A stretch of 13,827 nt of DNA from CALAMD01 sp035301025 (GTDB lineage Bacteria; Bacillota; Bacilli; Bacillales; Amphibacillaceae). Position 1 is the first letter of the stretch. Each line of letters starts with the position of its first letter. Made by a program: the position numbers and the translations under genes. The stretch is from positions 1-13,827 of the forward strand of contig DATGUV010000040.1 in the NCBI GenBank assembly GCA_035301025.1, written 5' to 3'. Shown here one piece after another: positions 6,702 through 12,962 of the stretch. Below the pieces are notes generated by a model that saw nothing but the letters and a program-made list of their open reading frames with translations, did no database searches and had not been told where the DNA came from.

Positions 6702-8237
6702 ATGAACACACGTGCACAATGGGGAACAAGAGCAGGATTTATTTTGGCAGCTGTTGGCTCAGCAGTTGGACTAGGGAATATATGGAGATTTCCAGCCATT
6801 GCTTATGAAAATGGTGGAGGCGCCTTTTTAATTCCGTATTTATTTGCCTTGTTAACCGCAGGAATTCCGATATTAATTATGGAATTTACGATGGGACATA
6901 AGTACAGAGGATCTTCACCGTTAACATTCAGGAGAATGCATAAAGGTGCAGAATTTGTAGGATGGTGGGGAGTTCTTGTAGCATTCGTCATCTCCACATA
7001 TTACTCGGTTATTATTGCATGGGCAATGTCTTATACGATTTTTTCTTTCAAGCTTGGATGGGGTTCTGATACAGGAAGCTTTTTTAATTCCTTTTTACAA
7101 GTGGAAGAAGTTTCAGCTGGAATGTCAGGAAGTATCGTTCTAGGAGTCCTTATTCCTTTAATTATTGTTTGGGTAATTGTGTTAGGCATATTATTTAAAG
7201 GTGTTAGGCGAGGTATTGAAATTGCGAACCGCATCATGATCCCCACACTAGTTGTTGTATTCCTCATCATTGTTATTCGTGCAATTACATTACCAGGTGC
7301 TTTGAGCGGACTGGATGCATTTTTTAAACCGGACTTCGATGCAATATTTTCACCAGAAGTATGGGTTGCTGCATATGGTCAAATCTTCTTTAGTTTATCC
7401 ATCGCATTTGCAATTATGATCACTTACTCTAGTTACTTACCAAAGAAATCAGATATTACGAACAATGCATTTATTACAGGACTTGGAAACTCAGCTTTTG
7501 AACTACTTGCAGGAATCGGAGTTTTTGCAGTACTTGGATTTTTAGCCCTTGAATCTGGCTTAAAAATTGATGAAGTAGTTGCAGGTGGTCCTGGGCTTGC
7601 GTTTGTTGTGTTCCCAGAAATTATTAACCAATTTCCAGCACTAAACGGCACATTTGGGTTCTTGTTTTTCATATCACTTGTGTTAGCTGGTCTCACGTCA
7701 CTGATGTCGATTACAGAAACGTATATTGCAGCCCTTGTGGATAAATTTAACATTACTAGAGGAAAAGCAGTACTTTTTGGTGGAGGATTAGCTGCTGTTG
7801 TTTCGTTGCTATTCGCAACACAAGGCGGCCTCAATTATTTAGATATGGTGGATTACTTTATTAATCAGTTCGGGGTAGCAATGCTTGGTCTTGTGGAGGT
7901 CGTACTCGTTATTTGGATTTTACGCAAGGCAAAAGAACTACGCACACATGCTGACCAGGTGTCAGACATTAAACTAGGTTCATGGTGGACGTTTAGTTTA
8001 GCGGTGATTACACCACTTATGCTTGGATACATGTTGTTCCAATTGTTTAGACAAAATATTATGAAACAGTTTACAGGTGAAAATAATACTACTGGAAACT
8101 ATGAAGGATATTCAGATGCGTTCATTTTATATGGTGGATGGTTTGTCGCTGGTGGAGCACTTATTCTTGGAATTGTGTTAGCTGTACTCAAATGGAAAAA
8201 ACCCAAAGATACGCATGAAGGGAGCGATGATGTATGA
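6702..8237 (+). CDS. Sodium-dependent amino acid transporter, NSS/SNF family
   Basis: A 511-residue transporter of the neurotransmitter:sodium symporter family (LeuT, MhsT, MetP), which imports amino acids with Na+. The family signature GSAVGLGNIWRFP (19-31) forms the unwound first membrane helix that binds Na+ and substrate, followed by ENGGGAFLIPY (36-46). Further helices can be followed through the protein to about residue 500, including AYGQIFFSLSIAFAIMITYSSY near 225-246 and the SLVLAGLTSLMSITETYIAAL segment that supplies other sodium ligands. The C-terminus is charged. AGGGGAG at 6685-6691 lies ten bases before the ATG. It is co-transcribed with the tiny ORF at 8234, which points to the MetP-MetS arrangement described in Corynebacterium glutamicum, where the pair imports methionine and alanine. 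Substrate preference is inferred from that pairing only. Confidence 0.95.
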   Translation: MNTRAQWGTRAGFILAAVGSAVGLGNIWRFPAIAYENGGGAFLIPYLFALLTAGIPILIMEFTMGHKYRGSSPLTFRRMHKGAEFVGWWGVLVAFVISTYYSVIIAWAMSYTIFSFKLGWGSDTGSFFNSFLQVEEVSAGMSGSIVLGVLIPLIIVWVIVLGILFKGVRRGIEIANRIMIPTLVVVFLIIVIRAITLPGALSGLDAFFKPDFDAIFSPEVWVAAYGQIFFSLSIAFAIMITYSSYLPKKSDITNNAFITGLGNSAFELLAGIGVFAVLGFLALESGLKIDEVVAGGPGLAFVVFPEIINQFPALNGTFGFLFFISLVLAGLTSLMSITETYIAALVDKFNITRGKAVLFGGGLAAVVSLLFATQGGLNYLDMVDYFINQFGVAMLGLVEVVLVIWILRKAKELRTHADQVSDIKLGSWWTFSLAVITPLMLGYMLFQLFRQNIMKQFTGENNTTGNYEGYSDAFILYGGWFVAGGALILGIVLAVLKWKKPKDTHEGSDDV

Positions 8238-8338
8238 GTATGAGTTCAATCATCGTAATGATTGTTGGAATCTCTATCATATGGGGAGGCTTAGGTGCAA
8301 GTATTTGGCATGCTGTAAAGAAAGGTAAACAGCAGTAA
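8234..8338 (+). CDS. MetS-type small subunit of the NSS transporter
   Basis: A 34-residue single-span membrane peptide, MSMSSIIVMIVGISIIWGGL then GASIWHAVKKGKQQ. Residues 5-25 are hydrophobic with a W/G-rich end, and the C-terminus is basic, suggesting an N-out, C-in insertion. This is the pattern of the methionine/alanine importer small subunit (MetS), which in C. glutamicum is required for MetP activity. Its ATG overlaps the TGA stop of the transporter (ATGA, 8234-8237), so the two are translationally coupled. AAGGGAG at 8218-8224 is nine bases upstream. A second in-frame ATG at 8240 is an alternative start. The gene ends shortly before the terminator at 8412-8446. The assignment relies on length, topology and position, since so short a peptide carries little motif information. 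Confidence 0.88.
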   Translation: MSMSSIIVMIVGISIIWGGLGASIWHAVKKGKQQ

Positions 8339-8411
8339 CGAACGTATAACATTCTAGGCGAGTCTACTGTTGTAAGAACAATTAGATAGGACATGTGAGA
8401 ATATAAACGAA

Positions 8412-8457
8412 ATGGCTTTACACATCTCGCTCATGTGTAAAGCCATGTTTATTTTTT
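8412..8457. terminator. Bidirectional terminator between metS-type gene and lytH
   Basis: A perfect 14-bp inverted repeat, ATGGCTTTACACAT (8412-8425) and ATGTGTAAAGCCAT (8433-8446), with a 7-base loop. On the plus strand it is followed by GTTTATTTTTT (8447-8457). On the minus strand the stem is followed by TTCGTTTATAT, which is moderately U-rich. It lies just past the lytH stop codon (8449-8451), so it serves both converging units. Confidence 0.88.
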
Positions 8458-9420
8458 CGTCCGAGCCATTTGTTCCCACCTACGTAAGTAAGGATAAGGA
8501 TCAAAGGACCATTCATTCCGTCCGTTATCTTTGTACATCCCGTAATGTAAATGTGGCGGAAATTTACCAGAAGTTCCTGGGGGCCCATAACCGGAAGAGC
8601 CGACGGTACCGATTTGATCACCAGGTTGGACAATGGTTCCTAACTTAATATCTTCTGTGTATCCTTGTAAATGAGCGTAATAATGATAAATATTATGCAC
8701 GTCACGAATACCTATCCGCCAACCTCCATATAAATTCCAGCCAATTTGGTCAATGACTCCGTAAGTTGTGGAGTATACAGGTGTTCCGTAATGGGCAAAT
8801 ATATCTGTACCTTCATGAATCCGAAGCCCACCAAATCCACGCCTATCCCCCCACGTATTTCGGTAACTGTACGTATGATTAATAGAAACCGGAAATGTAC
8901 GGTCTGTTAACTCTAAAGATTGGAATTTCTTAAATACACGAGCAGTTTGCATGATTGATTGAACAGACATATCCCGTTTATAATAGTTCCAAAGGGCAAT
9001 TTTTACATCTGTCTCTGTTGTTCCATAGGAAGATATATATCTTCCTATCGTATACAATACGTCCTCAGGGTCATCAATATTCGCTTCGCCATTTCCACTC
9101 CCATCTTGACCTATCCCATTAAATAGAGCAATATAAGAAGGAGAAGGATGTTTTAATACATTTCCTGGCCCATACCAGAGCAAGGGATCAAAAGTAATGG
9201 AGATAATCTGCTCAGAGGGGACAGGAGTCTCCATATTTCGTTCATATTGATCAATGGCCGCTATATAATACCAAGGAATGAAAGTAGTTGCTTCTGTTTT
9301 TTGATAAAGAGCAAGACGCTCTTCATACAAAGATAACTCTTCAGCATGTACATTCATTGAAAAACCGATTATACTACATATACTGATGATCAACAGGATG
9401 AATAACTGTTTGATTCGCAT
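8449..9420 (-). CDS. lytH: Secreted M23 peptidase LytH (spore cortex maturation)
   Basis: A 323-residue secreted protein resembling B. subtilis LytH (YunA), an L-Ala-D-Glu endopeptidase that trims peptide side chains in the spore cortex. There is a signal peptide (MRIKQLFILL...) with probable cleavage after VHA at residue 26. A middle region (about 30-170, WYYIAAIDQYER onward) is of the lysozyme-like type. The M23/LytM domain (about 175-315) has zinc-site HEGTD (H202, D206), YAHL with H250, and HLHYG (H290, H292). The frame stays open 36 codons further upstream, but GAGGTG at 9427-9432 sits six bases before this ATG and the signal peptide then falls at the very N-terminus. The gene is alone on its strand. 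B. subtilis lytH is expressed from a sigma-G promoter in the forespore; a weak candidate is seen upstream. Confidence 0.92.
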   Translation of the reverse strand: MRIKQLFILLIISICSIIGFSMNVHAEELSLYEERLALYQKTEATTFIPWYYIAAIDQYERNMETPVPSEQIISITFDPLLWYGPGNVLKHPSPSYIALFNGIGQDGSGNGEANIDDPEDVLYTIGRYISSYGTTETDVKIALWNYYKRDMSVQSIMQTARVFKKFQSLELTDRTFPVSINHTYSYRNTWGDRRGFGGLRIHEGTDIFAHYGTPVYSTTYGVIDQIGWNLYGGWRIGIRDVHNIYHYYAHLQGYTEDIKLGTIVQPGDQIGTVGSSGYGPPGTSGKFPPHLHYGMYKDNGRNEWSFDPYPYLRRWEQMARTKK

Positions 9421-9485
9421 ATATGACACCTCAAACTTTTTAAAATTATGAAGAAATGTATACATAGTGTGTCCGTATCGATGGT

Positions 9486-9514
9486 TTTTATGTTTGAAAA
9501 AAGATGAATCATTC
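9486..9514 (-). promoter_or_regulatory. Weak candidate sigma-G promoter for lytH
   Basis: Read on the minus strand, GAATG (9510-9514) and CATAAAA (9486-9492) are separated by 17 bases and resemble the sigma-G elements (GnATR and CATnnTA) with one mismatch in the -10. Transcription would begin near 9479, about 60 bases before the ATG at 9420. The call leans on the known forespore expression of lytH in B. subtilis. Confidence 0.3.
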
Positions 9515-9588
9515 TTTCCATTAGTCATATGTAGGACTGCTTATTAGAGCAGTGCGCTCTGTGTGCTTATAAGGGGGATTAACAATAA

Positions 9589-9864
9589 ATGATTGTTTTA
9601 CAAGGAACGAATTATGAGTTAGTTGAAAATTATAGAGATGGATTCCAACAAGAAGCTGTGGAGGAGCGGTACTCTGATATATTGAAAAAGTATGATTTTG
9701 TAGTGGGGGATTGGGGATATGACCAACTTCGGTTAAAAGGTTTTTATCATGATCATCACGGAAAAGCTACGTTTGATAGAAAGATTAGTACGTTAGAAGA
9801 TTATTTATATGAGTATTGCAATTTTGGCTGTTCTTATTTTGTGTTACAAAAAGTGACTGTGTAA
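9589..9864 (+). CDS. yutD: YutD family protein (DUF1027)
   Basis: A 91-residue soluble protein of the YutD/DUF1027 family, widespread in Bacilli and of unknown function. Family landmarks are ERYSDILKKYDFVVGDWGY (26-44) continuing into DQLRLKGF, FDRKISTLEDYLYEYCNFGC (63-82) and the terminal YFVLQKV. The cysteine pair in the YCNFGC motif is conserved in the family. AAGGGGGA at 9571-9578 precedes the ATG by ten bases. In B. subtilis, as I recall, yutD is near lipA and is followed by yutE and yutF. Here lipA is not between lytH and yutD, and two minus-strand genes separate yutD from yutE. A small inverted repeat AGAGC/GCTCT at 9546-9560 lies in its upstream region; no clear promoter was found. 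Confidence 0.92.
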   Translation: MIVLQGTNYELVENYRDGFQQEAVEERYSDILKKYDFVVGDWGYDQLRLKGFYHDHHGKATFDRKISTLEDYLYEYCNFGCSYFVLQKVTV

Positions 9865-9899
9865 CATAGGAAATGTCTAATCATACATGCAATAATAAT

Positions 9900-9951
9900 G
9901 TCCATACACCATGTAGGTTTTTGAATGTTTGTACCTACATGATGTATGGAC
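9900..9951. terminator. Long hairpin between convergent yutD and the 56-residue gene
   Basis: Arms at 9900-9918 and 9933-9951 pair over 19 bp with one mismatch, around a 14-base loop. The U tracts on either side are poor (CTCTTTGTTG on plus, ATTATTATT on minus), but the position between two converging stop codons (9864 and 9998) suits a bidirectional terminator. The inner arms CATGTAGGT/ACCTACATG resemble those of the repeat at 11732-11769. Confidence 0.6.
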
Positions 9952-9997
9952 CTCTTTGTTGTTGATGATTAGAATATTGATTCAGTTTAATATGGAG

Positions 9998-10168
9998 CTA
10001 CTCCTCTTTTTTTGGAGGTTTTTTATACCTTTGCATGTTTCGGTCACTTTCAATTTGTGGTGCTCCAAAAGCGCCTTCAGGAAATTCTTGAGCAAATTCT
10101 TCCGCTCCTCTACGTTTCATCTGAGCTTCATGTTTTGTTGCTCGTCTAAAAATCTTTTTCCTTTCCAT
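9998..10168 (-). CDS. 56-residue charged hypothetical protein
   Basis: A small open frame read from ATG at 10168 to TAG at 9998-10000. The protein starts MERKKIFRRATKHEAQMKRR, continues GAEEFAQEFPEGAFGAPQIE and ends SDRNMQRYKKPPKKEE. It is highly charged and lysine/arginine-rich at both ends, with an EEFAQEF centre and no cysteine, tryptophan or membrane segment. AAGGGA at 10179-10184 stands ten bases before the start. It lies 54 bases downstream of the amidase gene on the same strand and may be co-transcribed or use the AT-rich segment between them as a promoter. Composition is like the many small spore or nucleic-acid-binding proteins of Bacillaceae, but I do not recognise the family and give no function. 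Confidence 0.65.
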   Translation of the reverse strand: MERKKIFRRATKHEAQMKRRGAEEFAQEFPEGAFGAPQIESDRNMQRYKKPPKKEE

Positions 10169-10222
10169 CTGATCCACATCCCTTATATATGATATATATA
10201 GGGTGTCTCTTGATGGATGAAA

Positions 10223-11665
10223 TTATGCACGGGTAGTAGGGGTACTTCTTACGTAACCACGGAATTCTCGCTCCATTAATTTTCCTACGTGAAAAATCAA
10301 ATCTTCATTACCAACTCTACTAATAATCTGAATTCCGATCGGCATGTTCGCATCATCCACACCAATAGGTATCGTAAGTGAAGGAAGCCCCCACACATTT
10401 GCATATGCGACGTATGGCATTACTTGTTGGTATGTTTTTTTAATGGAAAAGATTTCTCTATATACATCTCCGTGGGGGAGGGCACCACTATGATATACAG
10501 GTGAAATACTTACTCGATTTTCATAATAGGTATATACTTCTTCATCCCCTTGGGAAAAATAGGATACCAATTCTTCAACTCTTTTCTGACTAGGTTTAAA
10601 TAAGGTTGCACCAATGAGCGCCCACGATAAATAACGATGTACAGAACTTTTTCCACTTAACTTTTCCCACATATATGAGCGAATATATGAAGGCTTAGGA
10701 TTAGGAAATGCAAGTTTCTTCATTTCAGTTGCGCCGTCTATTGACATGATTTCTTGCCAAACTGTAGCACAGTCTAGAAAATAAGGCGGCATGTCTTGCT
10801 CAACATAACCGATAGAAGCGGCAAATTGTTCGACTTGTTGTATCCATTGCCTAGAGGATTCTTGTAAAGGATATGGTTGATCTTCACGTAAGAAAGAGAC
10901 CGTAAACTCTTGCTCATCTTTTCGCGGTACAGGAGTATGTGTAATGTGTTCATATATCAATTCCATGTCACGAACAGACTTTCCTATAGGCCCAGCGGTA
11001 GACATGCGTTGCTGCAAGGGAATGGATTCAGTAGGAAAATGTCCCTGAGGAGACACTTGGAATCTTCCAGGTTTAAAACCAATGACCCCGTTAAAATGGC
11101 TCGGGAAACGAATGGATCCACCAATGTCTGAGCCAATTCCAACAGCAACACCACCTACGGCTAATAAAGCAGCCTCACCACCGCTAGAGCCACCAGCCGT
11201 TTTTGATTGATCCCATGCATTATTCGTTCTCCCATACAACTTGTTATCCGTCTCTTGACAAAAACAAAGAGTAGGTGTGTTTGTTTTACATAAAATGATT
11301 GCGCCTGCATATTTAAGTGCTTGAATCACATCTGCATCTGTTGTTGCCACATGGTTTTTCAAATGCATAAGGCCACCGGTTGTTTTCATCCCTTTAACAT
11401 CAAACGACTCCTTTACACTAATGGGTACACCAAATAACGGGCCAACGTCAGTAGTAGACTCAAGGATAGCGTCCTTTTCTTTCGCTTCACGTAGAGCATC
11501 TTCAAAACGGTCCTCTACAACAGCCTGAATGTAAGTATTTTCAGTTTTGGTATGTTCAATCATGCGTGAAACGATCTCATAAATCGATTGTTGTTTTGTT
11601 CGTATAATATGTGCAACAGCTGTTGCGTCAAGAGAAAATAAGTCCTTATCGTAAAAACTATCCAT
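10223..11665 (-). CDS. Amidase signature family hydrolase
   Basis: A 480-residue amidase of the amidase-signature superfamily (FAAH/GatA fold), which hydrolyses a carboxamide bond with a Ser-cisSer-Lys triad. The triad can be read directly: K85 in ISVKESFD, S160 in GGSSGGE and S184 in DIGGSIR, with the same spacing (75 and 24 residues) as K142/S217/S241 of FAAH. The glycine-rich signature runs from about 157 to 200 and ends in GVIGFKPG. The C-terminal region has LPSLTIPIG and PIGIQII. No gatB or gatC is nearby and there is no signal peptide, so it is probably a cytoplasmic amidase of unknown substrate and not the tRNA amidotransferase subunit. AAGGAG at 11678-11683 is 12 bases from the ATG, slightly long. 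A divergent promoter pair links its control region with yutE. Confidence 0.92.
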   Translation of the reverse strand: MDSFYDKDLFSLDATAVAHIIRTKQQSIYEIVSRMIEHTKTENTYIQAVVEDRFEDALREAKEKDAILESTTDVGPLFGVPISVKESFDVKGMKTTGGLMHLKNHVATTDADVIQALKYAGAIILCKTNTPTLCFCQETDNKLYGRTNNAWDQSKTAGGSSGGEAALLAVGGVAVGIGSDIGGSIRFPSHFNGVIGFKPGRFQVSPQGHFPTESIPLQQRMSTAGPIGKSVRDMELIYEHITHTPVPRKDEQEFTVSFLREDQPYPLQESSRQWIQQVEQFAASIGYVEQDMPPYFLDCATVWQEIMSIDGATEMKKLAFPNPKPSYIRSYMWEKLSGKSSVHRYLSWALIGATLFKPSQKRVEELVSYFSQGDEEVYTYYENRVSISPVYHSGALPHGDVYREIFSIKKTYQQVMPYVAYANVWGLPSLTIPIGVDDANMPIGIQIISRVGNEDLIFHVGKLMEREFRGYVRSTPTTRA

Positions 11666-11731
11666 ATAGATTTGATTCTCCTTAACAAGTCATTTAGTCC
11701 TCATCAAACATTCTATTCACGTGATCACTCC

Positions 11732-11769
11732 AACATGTAGTTTCGTAGGATCGTTCGCACCTACATGTT
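11732..11769. repeat. Inverted repeat in the amidase leader
   Basis: AACATGTAG (11732-11740) and CTACATGTT (11761-11769) form a perfect 9-bp inverted repeat with a 20-base interior. If the minus-strand promoter at 11774-11782 is used, the transcript would begin almost exactly at the repeat, making a 5'-terminal stem-loop. It could also be a protein-binding site. Confidence 0.55.
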
Positions 11770-11773
11770 ATAT

Positions 11774-11782
11774 AGTATACCA
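11774..11782 (-). promoter_or_regulatory. Candidate extended -10 promoter of the amidase gene
   Basis: On the minus strand TGGTATACT contains the TGn extension and TATACT (11774-11779), one mismatch from TATAAT. The -35 region is poor. The start point would be near 11767, giving a leader of about 100 bases. Confidence 0.5.
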
Positions 11783-11792
11783 TGAACGTATG

Positions 11793-11812
11793 ATTCATTA
11801 TTTTTAATGAAT
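11793..11812. promoter_or_regulatory. Perfect inverted repeat between divergent promoters, candidate operator
   Basis: ATTCATTA (11793-11800) and TAATGAAT (11805-11812) are perfect 8-bp arms around TTTT. The repeat covers the -35 position of the yutE promoter and lies just upstream of the amidase promoter on the other strand, a position from which one bound dimer could control both. The binding protein is unknown. Confidence 0.4.
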
Positions 11813-11821
11813 GTATGAATA

Positions 11822-11830
11822 TGGTATAAT
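11822..11830 (+). promoter_or_regulatory. Extended -10 promoter of the yutE operon
   Basis: TGGTATAAT contains the TGn element and a perfect TATAAT (11825-11830). The -35 at 17 bases is TTTTAA, a weak match. Transcription would start near 11837, just before the ribosome binding site, which also rules out starts upstream of it for yutE. Confidence 0.75.
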
Positions 11831-11858
11831 AAAAGGAACAATGGATGGAGGAATTGCC

Positions 11859-12296
11859 ATGTACTTTGTAGATAGAAGTAAGATTAGAGAACGTTTAGCG
11901 TATATTGATTATTTATTTGATGTAACAAATGAACAAACATTTACAACAGATCTTGAAAAATTAAGTTTAGAACGCATGACTCACATAATGATTGAAGCCA
12001 TGTTAGATGTTGGTAACATGATGATTGATGGATTTATTATGCGCGATCCGGGTAGCTATGAAGATATTATTGATATTTTAGTCGATGAACGAGTTATTCC
12101 AGAAGAAGATAGTGAGCGGTACAAGCAGCTCATTCGCCTGAGACAAATGCTTGTCCAACAATATACTGACATTGATCATGCACAATTAGAACAAGTTATC
12201 CAAGGAAACAAAGAACAATTATCCCAGTTTAGTAAACATGTCACAACTTATTTGGACAATGAACTCGGTGTCGCACATGCATTTTCAAATGAGTAG
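11859..12296 (+). CDS. yutE: YutE, HepT-like DUF86 protein
   Basis: A 145-residue helical protein of the DUF86/HepT-like family, closely resembling B. subtilis YutE from its MYFVDRSKI start through GNMMIDGFIMRDPGSYEDI (52-70) and DILVDERV to the YLDNELG end. HepT toxins carry an R-x4-6-H motif (RNxLvHxY); here the aligned stretch is RQMLVQQY (95-102), with glutamine (Q100) in place of the histidine, and no MNT-type antitoxin gene is adjacent. It is therefore unlikely to be an active HepT toxin; its real role is unknown. The frame continues 16 codons upstream to 11811, but GGAGGA at 11847-11852 is six bases before this ATG and the promoter at 11822-11830 would place the longer start outside the transcript. 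It is the first gene of a tight operon. Confidence 0.92.
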   Translation: MYFVDRSKIRERLAYIDYLFDVTNEQTFTTDLEKLSLERMTHIMIEAMLDVGNMMIDGFIMRDPGSYEDIIDILVDERVIPEEDSERYKQLIRLRQMLVQQYTDIDHAQLEQVIQGNKEQLSQFSKHVTTYLDNELGVAHAFSNE

Positions 12297-12305
12297 AGGT
12301 GGTTG

Positions 12306-12953
12306 ATGATGAAGGAGCATACTTCAACAAAGTTAAAATTACTACAAGTATTGAAAAAACAACATACGAGTACGATGCGTGAAATTATGCCTCATTTTTC
12401 AATTTCTGAAATTGCTGTACGTAAACATATGAATGTACTTTTACGTGAAGGATTTATCCAAGAAGAAGCTGTGAAACAAGATATTGGACGACCTTATTAT
12501 GTATATACATTGACTAAAAAAGGGCATCAAACATTTCCGAATCATTTTGAACAACTTCCGGTTGAATTACTACAGGATTTAGAGGAAGTTCAAGGCAGAG
12601 AAGCTGTTACTCAAGTGCTGGAGAAGCGAATGCACCGGGAAATCGATGCATTTAAGGAAGCCCTCAGATCAGATGATTTCGACGGGAGAATGGAAGAAAT
12701 TGCACGTATGCAAGATGAAAATGGATATATGGTAGAGTTTGTTAAACAAGAAGATGGAAGTTATGAAATGCGTAATTATCATTGTCCTATCATTAATATA
12801 TCTTCTAAGTATAGGGAAATTTGCGCCAATGAAAAACAAACATTTTCTGAAATTTTTCCAAAGAGTAAAGTACTTGCTCATACATGTATTACAGAAGGGG
12901 ACCATGTATGTACATGGACGATTTCAAGTCCGAAACAAGGTGAAGGAAAGTGA
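12306..12953 (+). CDS. SufR-like winged-helix regulator with four C-terminal cysteines
   Basis: About 215 residues (numbering from ATG 12306; a neighbouring ATG at 12309 is equally possible, and TTG 12303 is too close to the GAGGTG at 12296-12301). The N-terminal 75 residues form a winged helix-turn-helix: SEIAVRKHMNVLLREGFI is the recognition region and DIGRPYYVYTLTKKG the wing, as in DeoR/ArsR-type and SufR regulators. A helical linker (about 85-135) follows. The C-terminal domain has cysteines at 160, 173, 194 and 202: HCPI, REIC, HTCI and HVCTW. The C-x12-C spacing and the NYHCPI start resemble SufR, which binds an Fe-S cluster and represses suf genes in cyanobacteria and actinobacteria. 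The start is nine bases past the yutE stop, and yutF follows within ten bases. That it senses Fe-S status is inferred. Confidence 0.8.
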   Translation: MMKEHTSTKLKLLQVLKKQHTSTMREIMPHFSISEIAVRKHMNVLLREGFIQEEAVKQDIGRPYYVYTLTKKGHQTFPNHFEQLPVELLQDLEEVQGREAVTQVLEKRMHREIDAFKEALRSDDFDGRMEEIARMQDENGYMVEFVKQEDGSYEMRNYHCPIINISSKYREICANEKQTFSEIFPKSKVLAHTCITEGDHVCTWTISSPKQGEGK

Positions 12954-12962
12954 GTTATCGTA

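Noticed and set aside
8402..8446. Regulatory riboswitch after the transporter operon
   Set aside because: The single perfect stem with a short loop and T tract is fully explained as a terminator.
8412..8648. Open frame of 78 residues on plus and 71 on minus over the lytH 3' end
   Set aside because: They overlap the terminator and the catalytic end of lytH in other frames; no independent support.
9421..9528. 36-residue N-terminal extension of lytH
   Set aside because: It would bury the signal peptide inside the protein and has no ribosome binding site, while the ATG at 9420 has one at good distance.
9929..10192. 87-residue plus-strand open frame rich in Phe and Leu
   Set aside because: It starts inside the terminator hairpin and is antisense to the 56-residue minus-strand frame, whose composition and ribosome binding site are more convincing. 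Its apparent hydrophobicity is what the complement of Lys/Glu-rich coding gives.
10223..11665. GatA subunit of the tRNA amidotransferase
   Set aside because: No gatC or gatB neighbours and the C-terminal half does not look like GatA; only the general amidase signature is shared.
11859..12953. A HepT-MNT toxin-antitoxin pair
   Set aside because: The catalytic R-x4-6-H motif is absent from the DUF86 protein and the next gene is a winged-helix regulator, not a nucleotidyltransferase.
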